Assembly (NCBI GenBank): GCA_035651055.1
Contig: DASRGK010000112.1
Coordinates: forward strand, 1-8,169
Direction of reading: 5' to 3'
Source: JAFKKF01 sp035651055
Lineage (GTDB): Bacteria > Pseudomonadota > Alphaproteobacteria > Rhizobiales > Kaistiaceae
Length of the DNA stretch: 8,169 nucleotides
Shown here: in pieces, positions 1 to 6,529 of the stretch
How positions within the stretch are numbered: the first letter of the stretch is position 1
Layout: every line of letters starts with the position of its first letter
Made by a program: the position numbers and the translations under genes
Notes under the pieces: model-generated
Database searches by the model: none
What the model was told of the DNA's origin: nothing
Seen by the model: only the letters and a program-made list of their open reading frames with translations

Positions 1-304
1 ACGCCGGGCCCGCCGCCATCGCCAGGAATTGCGGCCTCCGCCCCTGGAACGTCCGCGTCGCAGTCCACAGGAATGTCGGACCGATGGCGAGCGCGATGGC
101 GGCGGCAACGTTGCCGAGCCCGCCCGGTTCCCCGGCGAACAGGAAGAGCAGGAGGATGCCGGCGGCAATCAGCAGATTGCCGGCCGACCACCAGAGGAAG
201 GTGAGCGCACGGCGGTCGGCAAGCCACGCGAGGACCAGGAGGAGGCTCGACATGCCGGTGGTGAAGGCACCGGCAGCCATCAAGGTGGCGACGTCGAGGT
301 GCAT
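1..304 (-). CDS. N-terminal part of a membrane protein, probably a GGDEF diguanylate cyclase (partial)
   Basis: The gene runs off the left edge of the window; 101 residues are visible. They form hydrophobic stretches at about 7-28, 36-57 and 62-80, separated by short loops with basic residues (DRR at 30-32, QGRRP at 87-91). The pattern LDV.TL near the start, a WW..GNLL stretch near 38-45 and a final FQGRRP resembles, from memory, the N-terminal membrane sensor region found in front of many alphaproteobacterial GGDEF domains. The GGDEF domain itself would lie outside the window, so the enzyme call is inference. The ATG at 304 was chosen because GGA sits 6 nt upstream and the start matches that family. 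If correct, the protein would make cyclic di-GMP at the inner membrane. A CtrA-type box lies about 110 nt upstream. It could instead be another polytopic sensor protein. Confidence 0.55.
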   Translation of the reverse strand, partial: MHLDVATLMAAGAFTTGMSSLLLVLAWLADRRALTFLWWSAGNLLIAAGILLLFLFAGEPGGLGNVAAAIALAIGPTFLWTATRTFQGRRPQFLAMAAGPA

Positions 305-393
305 CAGCTGTCCGCGTGAAAGGCTCCGCGCGTGGATACGCGGGCTTGGCAAAGATAGGCCTGCCGCCCTTCCAGCCAGTTAGCCCGTCGAGC

Positions 394-428
394 GAATCGG
401 CGGGGCGCCGGTTAAGGCGCGCTTAACC
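394..428 (-). promoter_or_regulatory. Candidate CtrA binding box with adjacent GANTC site
   Basis: The perfect inverted repeat GGTTAAG-GCGCG-CTTAACC spans 410-428. It contains TTAA at 412-415 and 423-426 separated by exactly seven bases and followed by C, which is the published CtrA full-site consensus (TTAA-N7-TTAAC) in Caulobacter and relatives. It reads as the consensus on both strands. GAATC at 394-398 is a CcrM methylation motif (GANTC) 12 nt from the box. The site lies between hbd and the leftmost gene, about 110 nt upstream of that gene's ATG, so it most likely serves that gene. A possible -10 (TATCTT, minus strand, 357-352) lies between, but I see no convincing -35. A small hairpin (329-333 with 338-342) lies in the presumed leader. 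The repeat could instead be a transcript end for hbd, but no T-run follows it on the minus strand. Confidence 0.5.
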
Positions 429-440
429 AGAAAGGCCGGC

Positions 441-1322
441 CTAGCGGGTGGGGACCGGGGTTTCGCCGCGGTAGTCGTAAAAGCCGCGGCCGCTCTTCCG
501 GCCGAGCCAGCCGGCCTCGACATATTTCACCAGGAGCGGGCAGGGGCGGTATTTCGAGTCCGCGAGGCCGTCGTGGAGCGTCTGCATCACCGACAGGCAC
601 GTATCGAGGCCGATGAAATCGGCAAGCTGGAGCGGACCCATCGGGTGATGGGCGCCGAGCCGCATCGCCGTATCGATGGCCTCGACCGACCCCACGCCCT
701 CGTAGAGCGTGTAGATCGCCTCGTTGATCATGGGCAGCAGGATGCGGTTGACGATGAAGGCGGGAAAGTCCTCCGCCGTGATCACCGTCTTCTTCATCGC
801 CGAGACGAAGTCCCTGGCGGTCTGGAAAGTGTCGGCGTCGGTGGCGATCCCGCGGATCAACTCGACCAGCTCCATGACCGGCACCGGGTTCATGAAGTGG
901 ATGCCGATGAACTTCTCCGGCCGGTCGGTGGCCGCGGCGAGCCGGGTGATCGACAGGGAGGAAGTGTTGCTGGCGAGAATCGCGTCGGGCTTGAGGATCG
1001 GACAGATGGTCGAGAAGATCTGGCGCTTGACGGTCTCGTTCTCGGTGGCCGATTCGATGACGATGTCGGCGTCATAGAGCGCCTCAGCGGCCGGCGCCGG
1101 AACGATCCGGGCAAGGGCGGCCTTGCGTTCGGCCTCGGTGATCTTTGCCGAGGAGACCTGGCGCGCCATGTTGCCGTTGATGGTCGCCAGGCTCGACTTG
1201 ATGCGGTCGCCGGAGACGTCGTTGAGGACGACGTCGAAACCGGCGAGCGCGGCGACGTGGGCGATGCCGCTGCCCATCTGGCCCGCGCCGACAACGCCGA
1301 CTTTCTTGATCGCTTGTTTCAT
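441..1322 (-). CDS. hbd: 3-hydroxybutyryl-CoA dehydrogenase (3-hydroxyacyl-CoA dehydrogenase, NAD-binding)
   Basis: This 293-residue protein oxidises (S)-3-hydroxybutyryl-CoA to acetoacetyl-CoA with NAD in the cytoplasm, serving short-chain beta-oxidation and butanoate metabolism; length is normal for the single-function family. The Rossmann motif GAGQMG is at 12-17, and an Asp ending the second strand (D35) favours NAD over NADP. The active-site set seen in human HAD is present at matching spacing: S121 in SNTSS, H142 in GIHFMNP, E154 in MELVE and N192 in IVNR. The C-terminal dimerisation domain follows, ending with GRKSGRGFYDY. TAG sits directly upstream of the ATG, so this is the first possible start; the ribosome site is weak. 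It is the last gene of the etfB-etfA-hbd run, 78 nt after etfA. A weak promoter (TTGCGC at 1382-1377, CATAAC at 1358-1353, 18-nt spacer) might give separate expression. The names hbdA, mmgB and paaH are used for close relatives. Confidence 0.95.
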   Translation of the reverse strand: MKQAIKKVGVVGAGQMGSGIAHVAALAGFDVVLNDVSGDRIKSSLATINGNMARQVSSAKITEAERKAALARIVPAPAAEALYDADIVIESATENETVKRQIFSTICPILKPDAILASNTSSLSITRLAAATDRPEKFIGIHFMNPVPVMELVELIRGIATDADTFQTARDFVSAMKKTVITAEDFPAFIVNRILLPMINEAIYTLYEGVGSVEAIDTAMRLGAHHPMGPLQLADFIGLDTCLSVMQTLHDGLADSKYRPCPLLVKYVEAGWLGRKSGRGFYDYRGETPVPTR

Positions 1323-1400
1323 CTATGAACGGATTTGTTGCACTTGCGAACGGTTATGCGCCTGCCGTGGCGCGCTGCGCAAGGCCAAGCGGCCGGCAGG

Positions 1401-2336
1401 CTAGAGCGCCTTCGCCAATTCGGGAAGTATCTGGAAAAGGTCACCCACCAGACCGAAGTCGGCGACCTGAAAGATCGGCGCCTCGGGATCCTTGTTGATC
1501 GCGACGATTACCTTCGCGTCCTTCATGCCGGCAAGATGCTGAATGGCGCCGGAGATGCCGCAGGCAATGTAGAGGTCGGGCGCGACCACCTTGCCAGTCT
1601 GCCCGACCTGGAAGTCGTTCGGCGCATAACCGGCATCGACGGCGGCGCGCGACGCGCCGATCGCGGCGCCGAGCTTGTCGGCAATCGGTTCGAGATACTT
1701 CCGGAAGTTCTCGGCCGACTGGAAGGCGCGGCCGCCGGAAATGACGATGCGTGCGGCGGTCAGCTCCGGCCGCTCGCTCCGCGCGAGTTCCGCACCGACG
1801 AAGGTCGAGAGGTTCGACGAGGGCGAGGACGGAACCGGCTCGATCGGGGCGACGGCCGATCCGGCCGGGGTTGCCTTAAAGGCGGCGGGCCGCACCGTGA
1901 CGATCTTCTTCACGTCGGTCGCCTGAACCGTCTGGATGGCGTTGCCGGCGTAGATCGGGCGCTCGAACGTATCCGGCGACACGACCTTGATGATATCGGA
2001 GACCTGCATCACGTCGAGGAGGGCCGCGACCCGCGGCATGACGTTCTTGCCGAGCGCCGTCGCCGGCGCGACGATCGTTTCGTAGGGACCGGAGAGCGCG
2101 ACGAGGAGCGCGGCCAGCGGCTCGGCCAGGTGATGCGCATAGTCATCGCTGTCGGCGACGAGAACCTCGCTCACCCCGGCGAGCCTGGCGGCCTGCGCGG
2201 CGGCGGGTCCGCAATCCTTGCCGGCGACGAGGATGTGGAGATCGCCGCCGAGGGCGAGCGCGGCGGTGAGGGCGCGGGCGGTGCCGTCCTTCAGCGTCCG
2301 GTTGTCGTGATCGGCGAGAAGCAGGATCGCGCTCAT
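1401..2336 (-). CDS. etfA: Electron transfer flavoprotein subunit alpha
   Basis: ETF alpha, 311 residues, binds the redox FAD of the alpha-beta dimer that carries electrons from acyl-CoA dehydrogenases to ETF:ubiquinone oxidoreductase. The family signature is complete at 255-281: LYIACGISG, then IQH, a Gly three residues on, and VIVAIN at the end. It is preceded by GQTGKVVAPD (245-254), the FAD-binding segment. The N-terminal half (about 1-190) is the divergent ETF domain shared with the beta subunit. The ATG overlaps the etfB stop codon as ATGA (2336-2333), so the two subunits are probably translationally coupled for equal dosage. The length matches the housekeeping ETF rather than the longer FixB of nitrogen-fixing clusters, and no fixC or fixX is next to it. 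No ETF:quinone oxidoreductase gene is in the window. Confidence 0.97.
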   Translation of the reverse strand: MSAILLLADHDNRTLKDGTARALTAALALGGDLHILVAGKDCGPAAAQAARLAGVSEVLVADSDDYAHHLAEPLAALLVALSGPYETIVAPATALGKNVMPRVAALLDVMQVSDIIKVVSPDTFERPIYAGNAIQTVQATDVKKIVTVRPAAFKATPAGSAVAPIEPVPSSPSSNLSTFVGAELARSERPELTAARIVISGGRAFQSAENFRKYLEPIADKLGAAIGASRAAVDAGYAPNDFQVGQTGKVVAPDLYIACGISGAIQHLAGMKDAKVIVAINKDPEAPIFQVADFGLVGDLFQILPELAKAL

Positions 2337-3079
2337 ATCACCCCTGCTTCCTTCAGCCTGCCGACCAGTTCACCGACCGACGCGACCTTGACGCCACCCC
2401 GGCGGGCGCCGGGCTCGGCAGTCTTCAGGACCTTCAGGCGCGGCGATACGTCGACGCCGAGGTCCGCCGGCGTCTTCTCGTCGATCGGCTTCTTCTTCGC
2501 CTTCATGATGTTGGGAAGCGAGGCGTAGCGGGGCTCGTTGAGGCGGAGATCGGTTGTGACGATCGCCGGCATGCGGAGCCGGATCGTCTCATGGCCGCCG
2601 TCGACCTCGCGGGTGACCAGCGCCTTGTCGCCTTCGATCACAAGCTTCGAGGCGAAGGTGCCCTGCGACCAGCCGAGGAGCGCCGACAGCATCTGGCCGG
2701 TCTGGTTGGCGTCGTCGTCGATCGCCTGCTTGCCGAGTATGGCGAGGCCCGGCTGTTCGAGCGCGACGATTGCCTTCAGGACCTTGGCGACGGCGAGCGG
2801 CTCCGGCACCGCGTCGGTCTTCACCCAGATACCGCGGTCGGCGCCCATGGCGAGGCCGGTGCGGATGGTCTCGGCGGTGCCGGCCGGGCCGACGGAGACG
2901 AGAACCACCTCGCTCGCCTTGCCGGCTTCCTTCTGGCGGAGCGCTTCCTCGACGGCAATCTCGTCGAACGGGTTCATCGCCATCTTGACGTTCTGAAGGT
3001 CGATGCCGCTGCCGTCGGGCTTGACGCGGACCTTGACGTTGAAATCGACCACCCGCTTGACGGGCACCAGGATCTTCAT
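2333..3079 (-). CDS. etfB: Electron transfer flavoprotein subunit beta
   Basis: ETF beta, 248 residues, binds AMP and supplies the loop that docks onto acyl-CoA dehydrogenases. The start MKILVPVKRVVD is typical. The AMP-binding segment DDDANQTGQ lies at 121-129. The family signature is seen at about 155-175 (VTREVDGGHE, then MPAIVTT). The partner-recognition loop at 178-197 (LRLNEPRYASLPNIMKAKKK) is almost identical to that of mitochondrial ETF, including the Leu that inserts into the dehydrogenase and the lysines that are methylated in animals. It begins 33 nt after the rhomboid gene and runs into etfA with a 4-nt overlap. A GGGGA lies 12 nt before the ATG, a rather long spacing. This is the housekeeping ETF, not a FixA of nitrogen fixation, judged by length and neighbours. 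Confidence 0.97.
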   Translation of the reverse strand: MKILVPVKRVVDFNVKVRVKPDGSGIDLQNVKMAMNPFDEIAVEEALRQKEAGKASEVVLVSVGPAGTAETIRTGLAMGADRGIWVKTDAVPEPLAVAKVLKAIVALEQPGLAILGKQAIDDDANQTGQMLSALLGWSQGTFASKLVIEGDKALVTREVDGGHETIRLRMPAIVTTDLRLNEPRYASLPNIMKAKKKPIDEKTPADLGVDVSPRLKVLKTAEPGARRGGVKVASVGELVGRLKEAGVI

Positions 3080-3112
3080 CGCGACGGAATTTCCCCAGAA
3101 AGAGCGGCGAAG

Positions 3113-4006
3113 CTAGTGGCGGCCCCACGGACCGTCAACGTAGCCGGTGGGCTCCGTCTCGCGGCGATCCGGTCCGCCGGCGGCGATAACCGGGGCCGCT
3201 GCGGGCGGCGGGGTCATCGGGACAGGCGGCGGCGGATGATAGAAGAGCCGCACGCCCTTCCGCCGGAGGACCACGACGAGAACCGCGCCGGCCGCCAATC
3301 CGCCGATATGCACCCACCAGGCGATGATATTGTCGCCGCTGTCGTCGACCACGACCAGCGAATAGACTTGGAACAGGATCCAGAAGCCGAGGACGAGGAA
3401 GGCGTTCAGCCGGAGCGGAATGCGGCCGAGGATGAGTATCCAGACTTTGGCGAACGGGTAGAGGATGAAATAGGCCGCGACGATGCCGGCAACCGCGCCG
3501 GACGCGCCGATCACCGGGGCGATCGAGACCGGGTCCGACCAGATGTAGGCGAAACCGCCGGCAAGCGCGCAGAGGACGTAGAAGACGAGAAATCGGAAAT
3601 GTCCGAGCGAGTCCTCGATATTGTCGGCGAAGACCCAGAGGAACACCATGTTGCCGAGGATGTGCCAGAAATCGCCGTGCAGAAACGCGTAGGTGAAAAG
3701 CGTGGCCCAGTCGGGGAGTGGCTGGACCCAGCAGCTCTGGGCGCTGTGAACGAGGCGTTCGCCGACGCCGAAGAACGGGGCGCAGGACGAAAGAAACGCC
3801 TGGTAGATTTCCGGGCGCAGGTCGTGGCCGTTGAATGCCGCGGGGATGAGGCCGTAGCCCAGCACCGACCCGCGGTCGGCATCCTCCCAGCCGCCATGCT
3901 GGAAGACGAAGAAGATGACGACGTTGACGAGGATCAGCGACCAGGAGACCCACGGCCGCCTGATGTAGTTGTACGGGTTACCGTCGTAGATCGGAATAAA
4001 GGCCAA
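3113..4006 (-). CDS. Rhomboid family intramembrane serine protease
   Basis: This 297-residue inner-membrane protease cleaves substrates within or next to their membrane helices. The catalytic dyad is visible: S169 in GASG (167-170) and H233 in the HIGGLAAG helix (233-240). The conserved HG/H...N element of the second core helix is present as H110, H115 and N119, the latter helping to form the oxyanion hole. Helices lie at about 20-36, 101-127, 136-155, 163-183, 199-218 and 229-247. The loop after helix 1 (about 37-100) is long and holds C75 and C92, possibly a disulfide on the periplasmic side. The tail 257-297 is rich in Pro and Ala and probably disordered. The start is TTG, fixed by a Shine-Dalgarno site and by an in-frame TGA 24 nt upstream that is the stop codon of the adenosyltransferase gene; the resulting N-terminus, ending in FIPIYDGNP, matches the family. 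Substrate unknown. Confidence 0.93.
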   Translation of the reverse strand: MAFIPIYDGNPYNYIRRPWVSWSLILVNVVIFFVFQHGGWEDADRGSVLGYGLIPAAFNGHDLRPEIYQAFLSSCAPFFGVGERLVHSAQSCWVQPLPDWATLFTYAFLHGDFWHILGNMVFLWVFADNIEDSLGHFRFLVFYVLCALAGGFAYIWSDPVSIAPVIGASGAVAGIVAAYFILYPFAKVWILILGRIPLRLNAFLVLGFWILFQVYSLVVVDDSGDNIIAWWVHIGGLAAGAVLVVVLRRKGVRLFYHPPPPVPMTPPPAAAPVIAAGGPDRRETEPTGYVDGPWGRH

Positions 4007-4010
4007 CCCG

Positions 4011-4019
4011 CTCCGTCCC
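4011..4019 (-). promoter_or_regulatory. Ribosome binding site that selects the TTG start of the rhomboid gene
   Basis: The minus strand reads GGGACGGAG, with GGAG 4 nt before the TTG at 4006-4004. No ATG or GTG is available in that frame between the upstream TGA (4033-4031) and this point, so TTG is the best supported start. Confidence 0.6.
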
Positions 4020-4030
4020 AGCCAGCGGCT

Positions 4031-4594
4031 TCACCGGTTCTCCCCGGGTATCCATAGCACGTCCGCCGCGCCGGAATCGTTGGCAAAACGCGCCGCGACG
4101 AAGAGCAGGTCCGACATCCGGTTGATGTAGCGGAGGGCCTCCGGGTTGACCGACTCGCCGGCGGCGAGCGCGACCAGGTCGCGCTCGGCCCGGCGGGTGA
4201 CGGTACGGGCGAGATGAAGCGCCGCGGCGAGGCGCGAGCCGCCGGGGAGGACGAACGAAGCAAGCGGCTTCAGGCCCTGGTTGAGCAGGTCGATCTCCGA
4301 TTCCAGGCGGACAACCTGCGCGGCGCTGACCCTCAGGCGCTCGCGCGGCGCGGGCCCGGCCTCCGCGACGGCAAGATCGGCGCCGAGGTCGAAAAGGTCG
4401 TTCTGGATGCGGGCGAGCATCGCGTCGATGTCGCCGGTCGCTTCGAGCCGCGCCAGACCCAACGCCGCGTTTGCCTCATCGACCGCGCCGATGGCGGCGA
4501 AGCGGAGGTCCGACTTGCGGCGCCGCTCGCCGGTCGCCAGCGCAGCGGTGCCGTCATCGCCGGTGCGGGTGTAGATCTTGTTGAGGACCACCAT
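4031..4594 (-). CDS. Cob(I)alamin / cob(I)yrinic acid a,c-diamide adenosyltransferase, PduO type
   Basis: This 187-residue enzyme transfers the 5'-deoxyadenosyl group of ATP to reduced cobalamin, making adenosylcobalamin for mutases such as methylmalonyl-CoA mutase. The family's N-terminal ATP-binding loop TRTGDDGT is at 9-16; the usual Ser/Thr after it is Ala here (A17), a mild variation. GAVDEANAALG (36-46) and the helix at 121-137 with R130, R134 and R135 carry further ATP and subunit-interface residues. The C-terminal helix YINRMSDLLFVAARF (156-170) is typical. This is the PduO/MMAB fold, not the CobA/BtuR fold. It starts 15 nt after the HIG1 gene and ends 24 nt before the rhomboid TTG, so it sits inside the operon. 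Its product suits odd-chain and branched-chain acyl-CoA breakdown, in line with the etf and hbd genes. I found no cobalamin riboswitch upstream. Confidence 0.95.
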   Translation of the reverse strand: MVVLNKIYTRTGDDGTAALATGERRRKSDLRFAAIGAVDEANAALGLARLEATGDIDAMLARIQNDLFDLGADLAVAEAGPAPRERLRVSAAQVVRLESEIDLLNQGLKPLASFVLPGGSRLAAALHLARTVTRRAERDLVALAAGESVNPEALRYINRMSDLLFVAARFANDSGAADVLWIPGENR

Positions 4595-4609
4595 GCCGCC
4601 GGTTCCGGT

Positions 4610-4801
4610 CTAACGGCGGGCGAAATAGAGCGCGGTCATCATCGCGACGATGGCGACGAACTGCAGGATCACGCGCCAGCGCATCAGCGTCTGCGAGCGG
4701 TTCGGCGAGGAACCGCGCAGCATGTTGACGATGCCGAGGACGAGGACGACCGCGACCGCGACAATGGCGATGCCGGTGACACCCTGAAAGAAGCTCGACA
4801 T
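4610..4801 (-). CDS. Small two-helix membrane protein of the HIG1 (hypoxia-induced) family
   Basis: A 63-residue protein with two membrane helices, about 8-28 and 45-61, joined by a polar loop (RGSSPNRSQTLMRWR). The loop and start of helix 2, SQTLMRWRVILQ, fit the HIG1-domain motif in which a basic, Met-containing segment leads into RV..Q. Alphaproteobacterial members are often annotated 'twin transmembrane protein'. In mitochondria the related Rcf1 and Higd1 proteins attach to cytochrome c oxidase and respiratory supercomplexes; a similar role here is inference. It is the first gene of the six-gene minus-strand run, 15 nt before the adenosyltransferase gene. The ATG lies at the foot of a predicted stem, and the nearest purine-rich ribosome site (AAAGG) is 14 nt away, so translation may be inefficient or controlled. 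Confidence 0.8.
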   Translation of the reverse strand: MSSFFQGVTGIAIVAVAVVLVLGIVNMLRGSSPNRSQTLMRWRVILQFVAIVAMMTALYFARR

Positions 4802-4869
4802 GACCGGTTCGATCGCCTTTCTCTCTCCGGCCGGTCATATAGCGGGTGAAGCCCTGCGGGGCCACCCGC
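4801..4869 (-). promoter_or_regulatory. Tandem inverted repeats in the promoter or leader of the HIG1-ATR-etf operon
   Basis: Two dyads lie side by side. The first pairs 4842-4848 (GCGGGTG) with 4863-4869 (CACCCGC), has a 2-nt bulge at 4849-4850, then a second stem 4851-4854 with 4859-4862 and a TGCG loop: 11 base pairs in all. The second pairs TGACCGG with CCGGTCA (4831-4837 with 4801-4807) around a 23-nt loop containing the purine tract GGAGAGAGAAAGG; its 3' arm includes the A of the HIG1 start codon. Between the two stems the minus strand reads CTATAT (4842-4837), which could be a -10 box. If so, the first dyad is an operator over the promoter and the second lies at the start of the mRNA. 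If transcription starts further upstream, both are leader hairpins. Confidence 0.4.
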
Positions 4870-4873
4870 GTGC

Positions 4874-4902
4874 TTGCCGCAACCAGCCGAACGCGCAATT
4901 CT
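4874..4902 (+). promoter_or_regulatory. Possible sigma70-type promoter of the plus-strand SDR gene
   Basis: TTGCCG (4874-4879) and AATTCT (4897-4902) are 17 nt apart, and the expected start of transcription leaves a leader of about 20 nt carrying the GGCGGA ribosome site. The -10 is a poor match, so this is tentative. Confidence 0.25.
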
Positions 4903-4928
4903 GCCACGGCAAAGCCGGGGGCGGATAA

Positions 4929-5705
4929 ATGCGCGGACTGCAGGGCAAGAACGTGCTGGTCACCGGCGGCGCGACCGGCATCGGCAGGGCCGTCTCGCTC
5001 CGCTTCGCAAAGGAAAAGGCCAACGTCGCCGTCAACTTCGTCGGCGATCCGGAACCCGCGGACGTACTCCTCGAAGAGCTGCAGCTCGCCCATCCCGACG
5101 GCCGCCATTTCCTGCTGCCCGCCGATGTCTCCAACGAGGACGAGGTCGATTCGCTTTTTGCATCGGCGATTCAGGAATTCGGGGCCCTCGACGTGCTTAT
5201 CGCCAATGCCGGGATCAAGATCGTCGCCGAGCCGCACGAGATGCTGATCGCCGACTACGACAGGCTGATGGCGGTGAACCAGCGCGGGGCTTTCCTCTGC
5301 GCCCAGGCCGCGATCCAGCACTTCCTCGACGCCCGCCGGCCGGGCGCGATCGTCACCACCTCCTCGGTCGAAGGCATCTTTCCGGTGGAAGAGCAGGCGG
5401 TCGCCTACATCATGTCGAAGTTCAGCCTCGACGGGATGACGCGCGCACTGGCGCTCCGCTACGCGCGCGAGGGCATCCGGGTGAACGCGGTGGCCCCGGG
5501 GGCGACGCGCACGCCCATGAACGCCGACTTCGAAACCAACCCCGACAACGAGCGGGCGGTGGCAAAGGCGATCCCGATCCGCCGGATCGGTGAGCCGGAG
5601 GAGATCGCCGCCGGGATCGCCTTCCTCGCCTCCGACGACGCCAGCTACATCCACGGCCATACGCTGGTGGTGGATGGCGGCTTCATCTGCGGGCGGATCA
5701 TCTAG
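4929..5705 (+). CDS. Short-chain dehydrogenase/reductase, glucose 1-dehydrogenase-like
   Basis: A 258-residue classical SDR. Cofactor motif TGGATGIG at 12-19, NAG at 93-95, structural N117, catalytic Y160 and K164 in YIMSK, and S146 in TSSVEG are all present. S146 is 14 residues before the Tyr rather than the usual 13, implying a one-residue insertion in the loop. The C-terminal part has PGATRTPM (190-197) and a family-typical VVDGGF end. The residues after the second strand (NFVGDP, 36-41) lack the Arg typical of NADP-preferring members, so cofactor preference is unclear. Sequence pattern places it near bacterial glucose 1-dehydrogenases, but this subgroup takes many sugars and alcohols and the substrate cannot be read off. 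GGCGGA precedes the ATG by 3 nt. The gene is divergent from the HIG1 operon and convergent with the next SDR, with which it shares its stop region. Confidence 0.9.
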   Translation: MRGLQGKNVLVTGGATGIGRAVSLRFAKEKANVAVNFVGDPEPADVLLEELQLAHPDGRHFLLPADVSNEDEVDSLFASAIQEFGALDVLIANAGIKIVAEPHEMLIADYDRLMAVNQRGAFLCAQAAIQHFLDARRPGAIVTTSSVEGIFPVEEQAVAYIMSKFSLDGMTRALALRYAREGIRVNAVAPGATRTPMNADFETNPDNERAVAKAIPIRRIGEPEEIAAGIAFLASDDASYIHGHTLVVDGGFICGRII

Positions 5706-6529
5706 GGAACGCGGCGGGAGAGCCAGTCGGCGACCCGCACCGGCAGGATCCGTTTCAGGTACCAGGCAACCTGCGCCGGCAGCGTGACGCGGTAGCGCGG
5801 CGCCGGATTGGCGCTCTCGACGGCAAGGAGCAGGCGCGCCAGCACCGCTTCCGGCCCGACCCGGAACGGGTTCGGCTCGATGGTCCCGCGGCGCGCCAGC
5901 TGGTCCGCGTAGTCGTCGCGGTGGTGCGAGCCGGTGACGTCGAGCTTCTCCTCGATACCGGACAGGGCGTTCTCGACGAAGCGGGTGCGGACCGGGCCGG
6001 GCTCGATGAGGACGACGCGGATGCCGCTGCCGAAGAGTTCGAGGCGGAGCGTGTCGGCGATCGCCTCGACGGCATATTTGGAGGCGGCATAGGCGCCGCG
6101 ATGGCGTACCGACATGTAGCCGAGCACGGAGGAGCAGAAGACGATGCGGCCGTGGCCCTGCCGGCGCATGACCGGAATGAGGCGCCGGGTAAGGTCGTGC
6201 CAGCCGAAGACATTGACCTCGAACTGTTCGCGGAAGAGGGCGGTCGGCAGGTCCTCCAGCGCGCCCGGCTGGGCGTAGCCGCCATTGTTGAAGAGGGCAT
6301 CGAGCGTGCCGCCGGTGAGGGCGAGCACCGCCGAGACGGCAGCGGCGATGCTCTGCCCGTCGGCATAGTCGAGGCGCAGCGCTTCGAGGCCCTCGGCCTT
6401 CAGCCGGGCGACGTCCTCCTCTTTCCGGGCCGTCGCGAAGACGCGCCAGCCGCGCTGCTTCATGCCGTGCGCGGCGTGGTAGCCGATCCCGGACGAGCAG
6501 CCGGTGATGAGGATGGTGCGGGACATCAT
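5702..6529 (-). CDS. Short-chain dehydrogenase/reductase, YbbO / 17-beta-HSD-like
   Basis: A 275-residue SDR with TGCSSGIG at 9-16, R35 after the second strand (FATARK) suggesting NADP preference, NNGG in place of the common NNAG at 81-84, N106, S134 and the YAASK pair Y147 and K151. PGPVRTRF follows at 177-184. The C-terminal extension (about 230-275), with RYRVTLPAQVAWYLKRILP, is typical of the YbbO-like and retinol/17-beta-hydroxysteroid dehydrogenase-like group, which often act on lipophilic carbonyls. Substrate unknown. Two ATG codons stand in tandem at 6529-6524; neither has a clear ribosome site, so the protein may begin with one Met or two. It overlaps the convergent SDR by four bases and is divergent from the low-GC gene pair across 53 nt. 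Confidence 0.9.
   Translation of the reverse strand: MMSRTILITGCSSGIGYHAAHGMKQRGWRVFATARKEEDVARLKAEGLEALRLDYADGQSIAAAVSAVLALTGGTLDALFNNGGYAQPGALEDLPTALFREQFEVNVFGWHDLTRRLIPVMRRQGHGRIVFCSSVLGYMSVRHRGAYAASKYAVEAIADTLRLELFGSGIRVVLIEPGPVRTRFVENALSGIEEKLDVTGSHHRDDYADQLARRGTIEPNPFRVGPEAVLARLLLAVESANPAPRYRVTLPAQVAWYLKRILPVRVADWLSRRVP

Noticed and set aside
410..428. The GGTTAAG/CTTAACC repeat as a Rho-independent terminator of hbd
   Set aside because: The position fits, but the stem is AT-rich and no T-run follows on the minus strand; the exact CtrA spacing is a better explanation.
1335..2528. Plus-strand open frame of 397 codons opposite etfA
   Set aside because: It is antisense to a gene with a complete ETF alpha signature and shows the same low-complexity composition as other antisense frames.
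2591..4057. Plus-strand open frame of 488 codons opposite etfB and the rhomboid gene
   Set aside because: It lies antisense to two clear genes, its translation is rich in Asp, Arg, Glu and Gly with no domain pattern, and long opposite-strand frames are usual in GC-rich coding DNA.
4802..4928. Cobalamin riboswitch in front of the operon that contains the adenosyltransferase
   Set aside because: I looked for the B12-box core on the minus strand and did not find it; the gap is also shorter than a full cobalamin riboswitch of about 200 nt.
4554..5660. Minus-strand open frame of 368 codons opposite the plus-strand SDR and overlapping the HIG1 gene
   Set aside because: The SDR has all family motifs on the other strand, and this frame also reads through the HIG1 gene in a different frame; it is a shadow.
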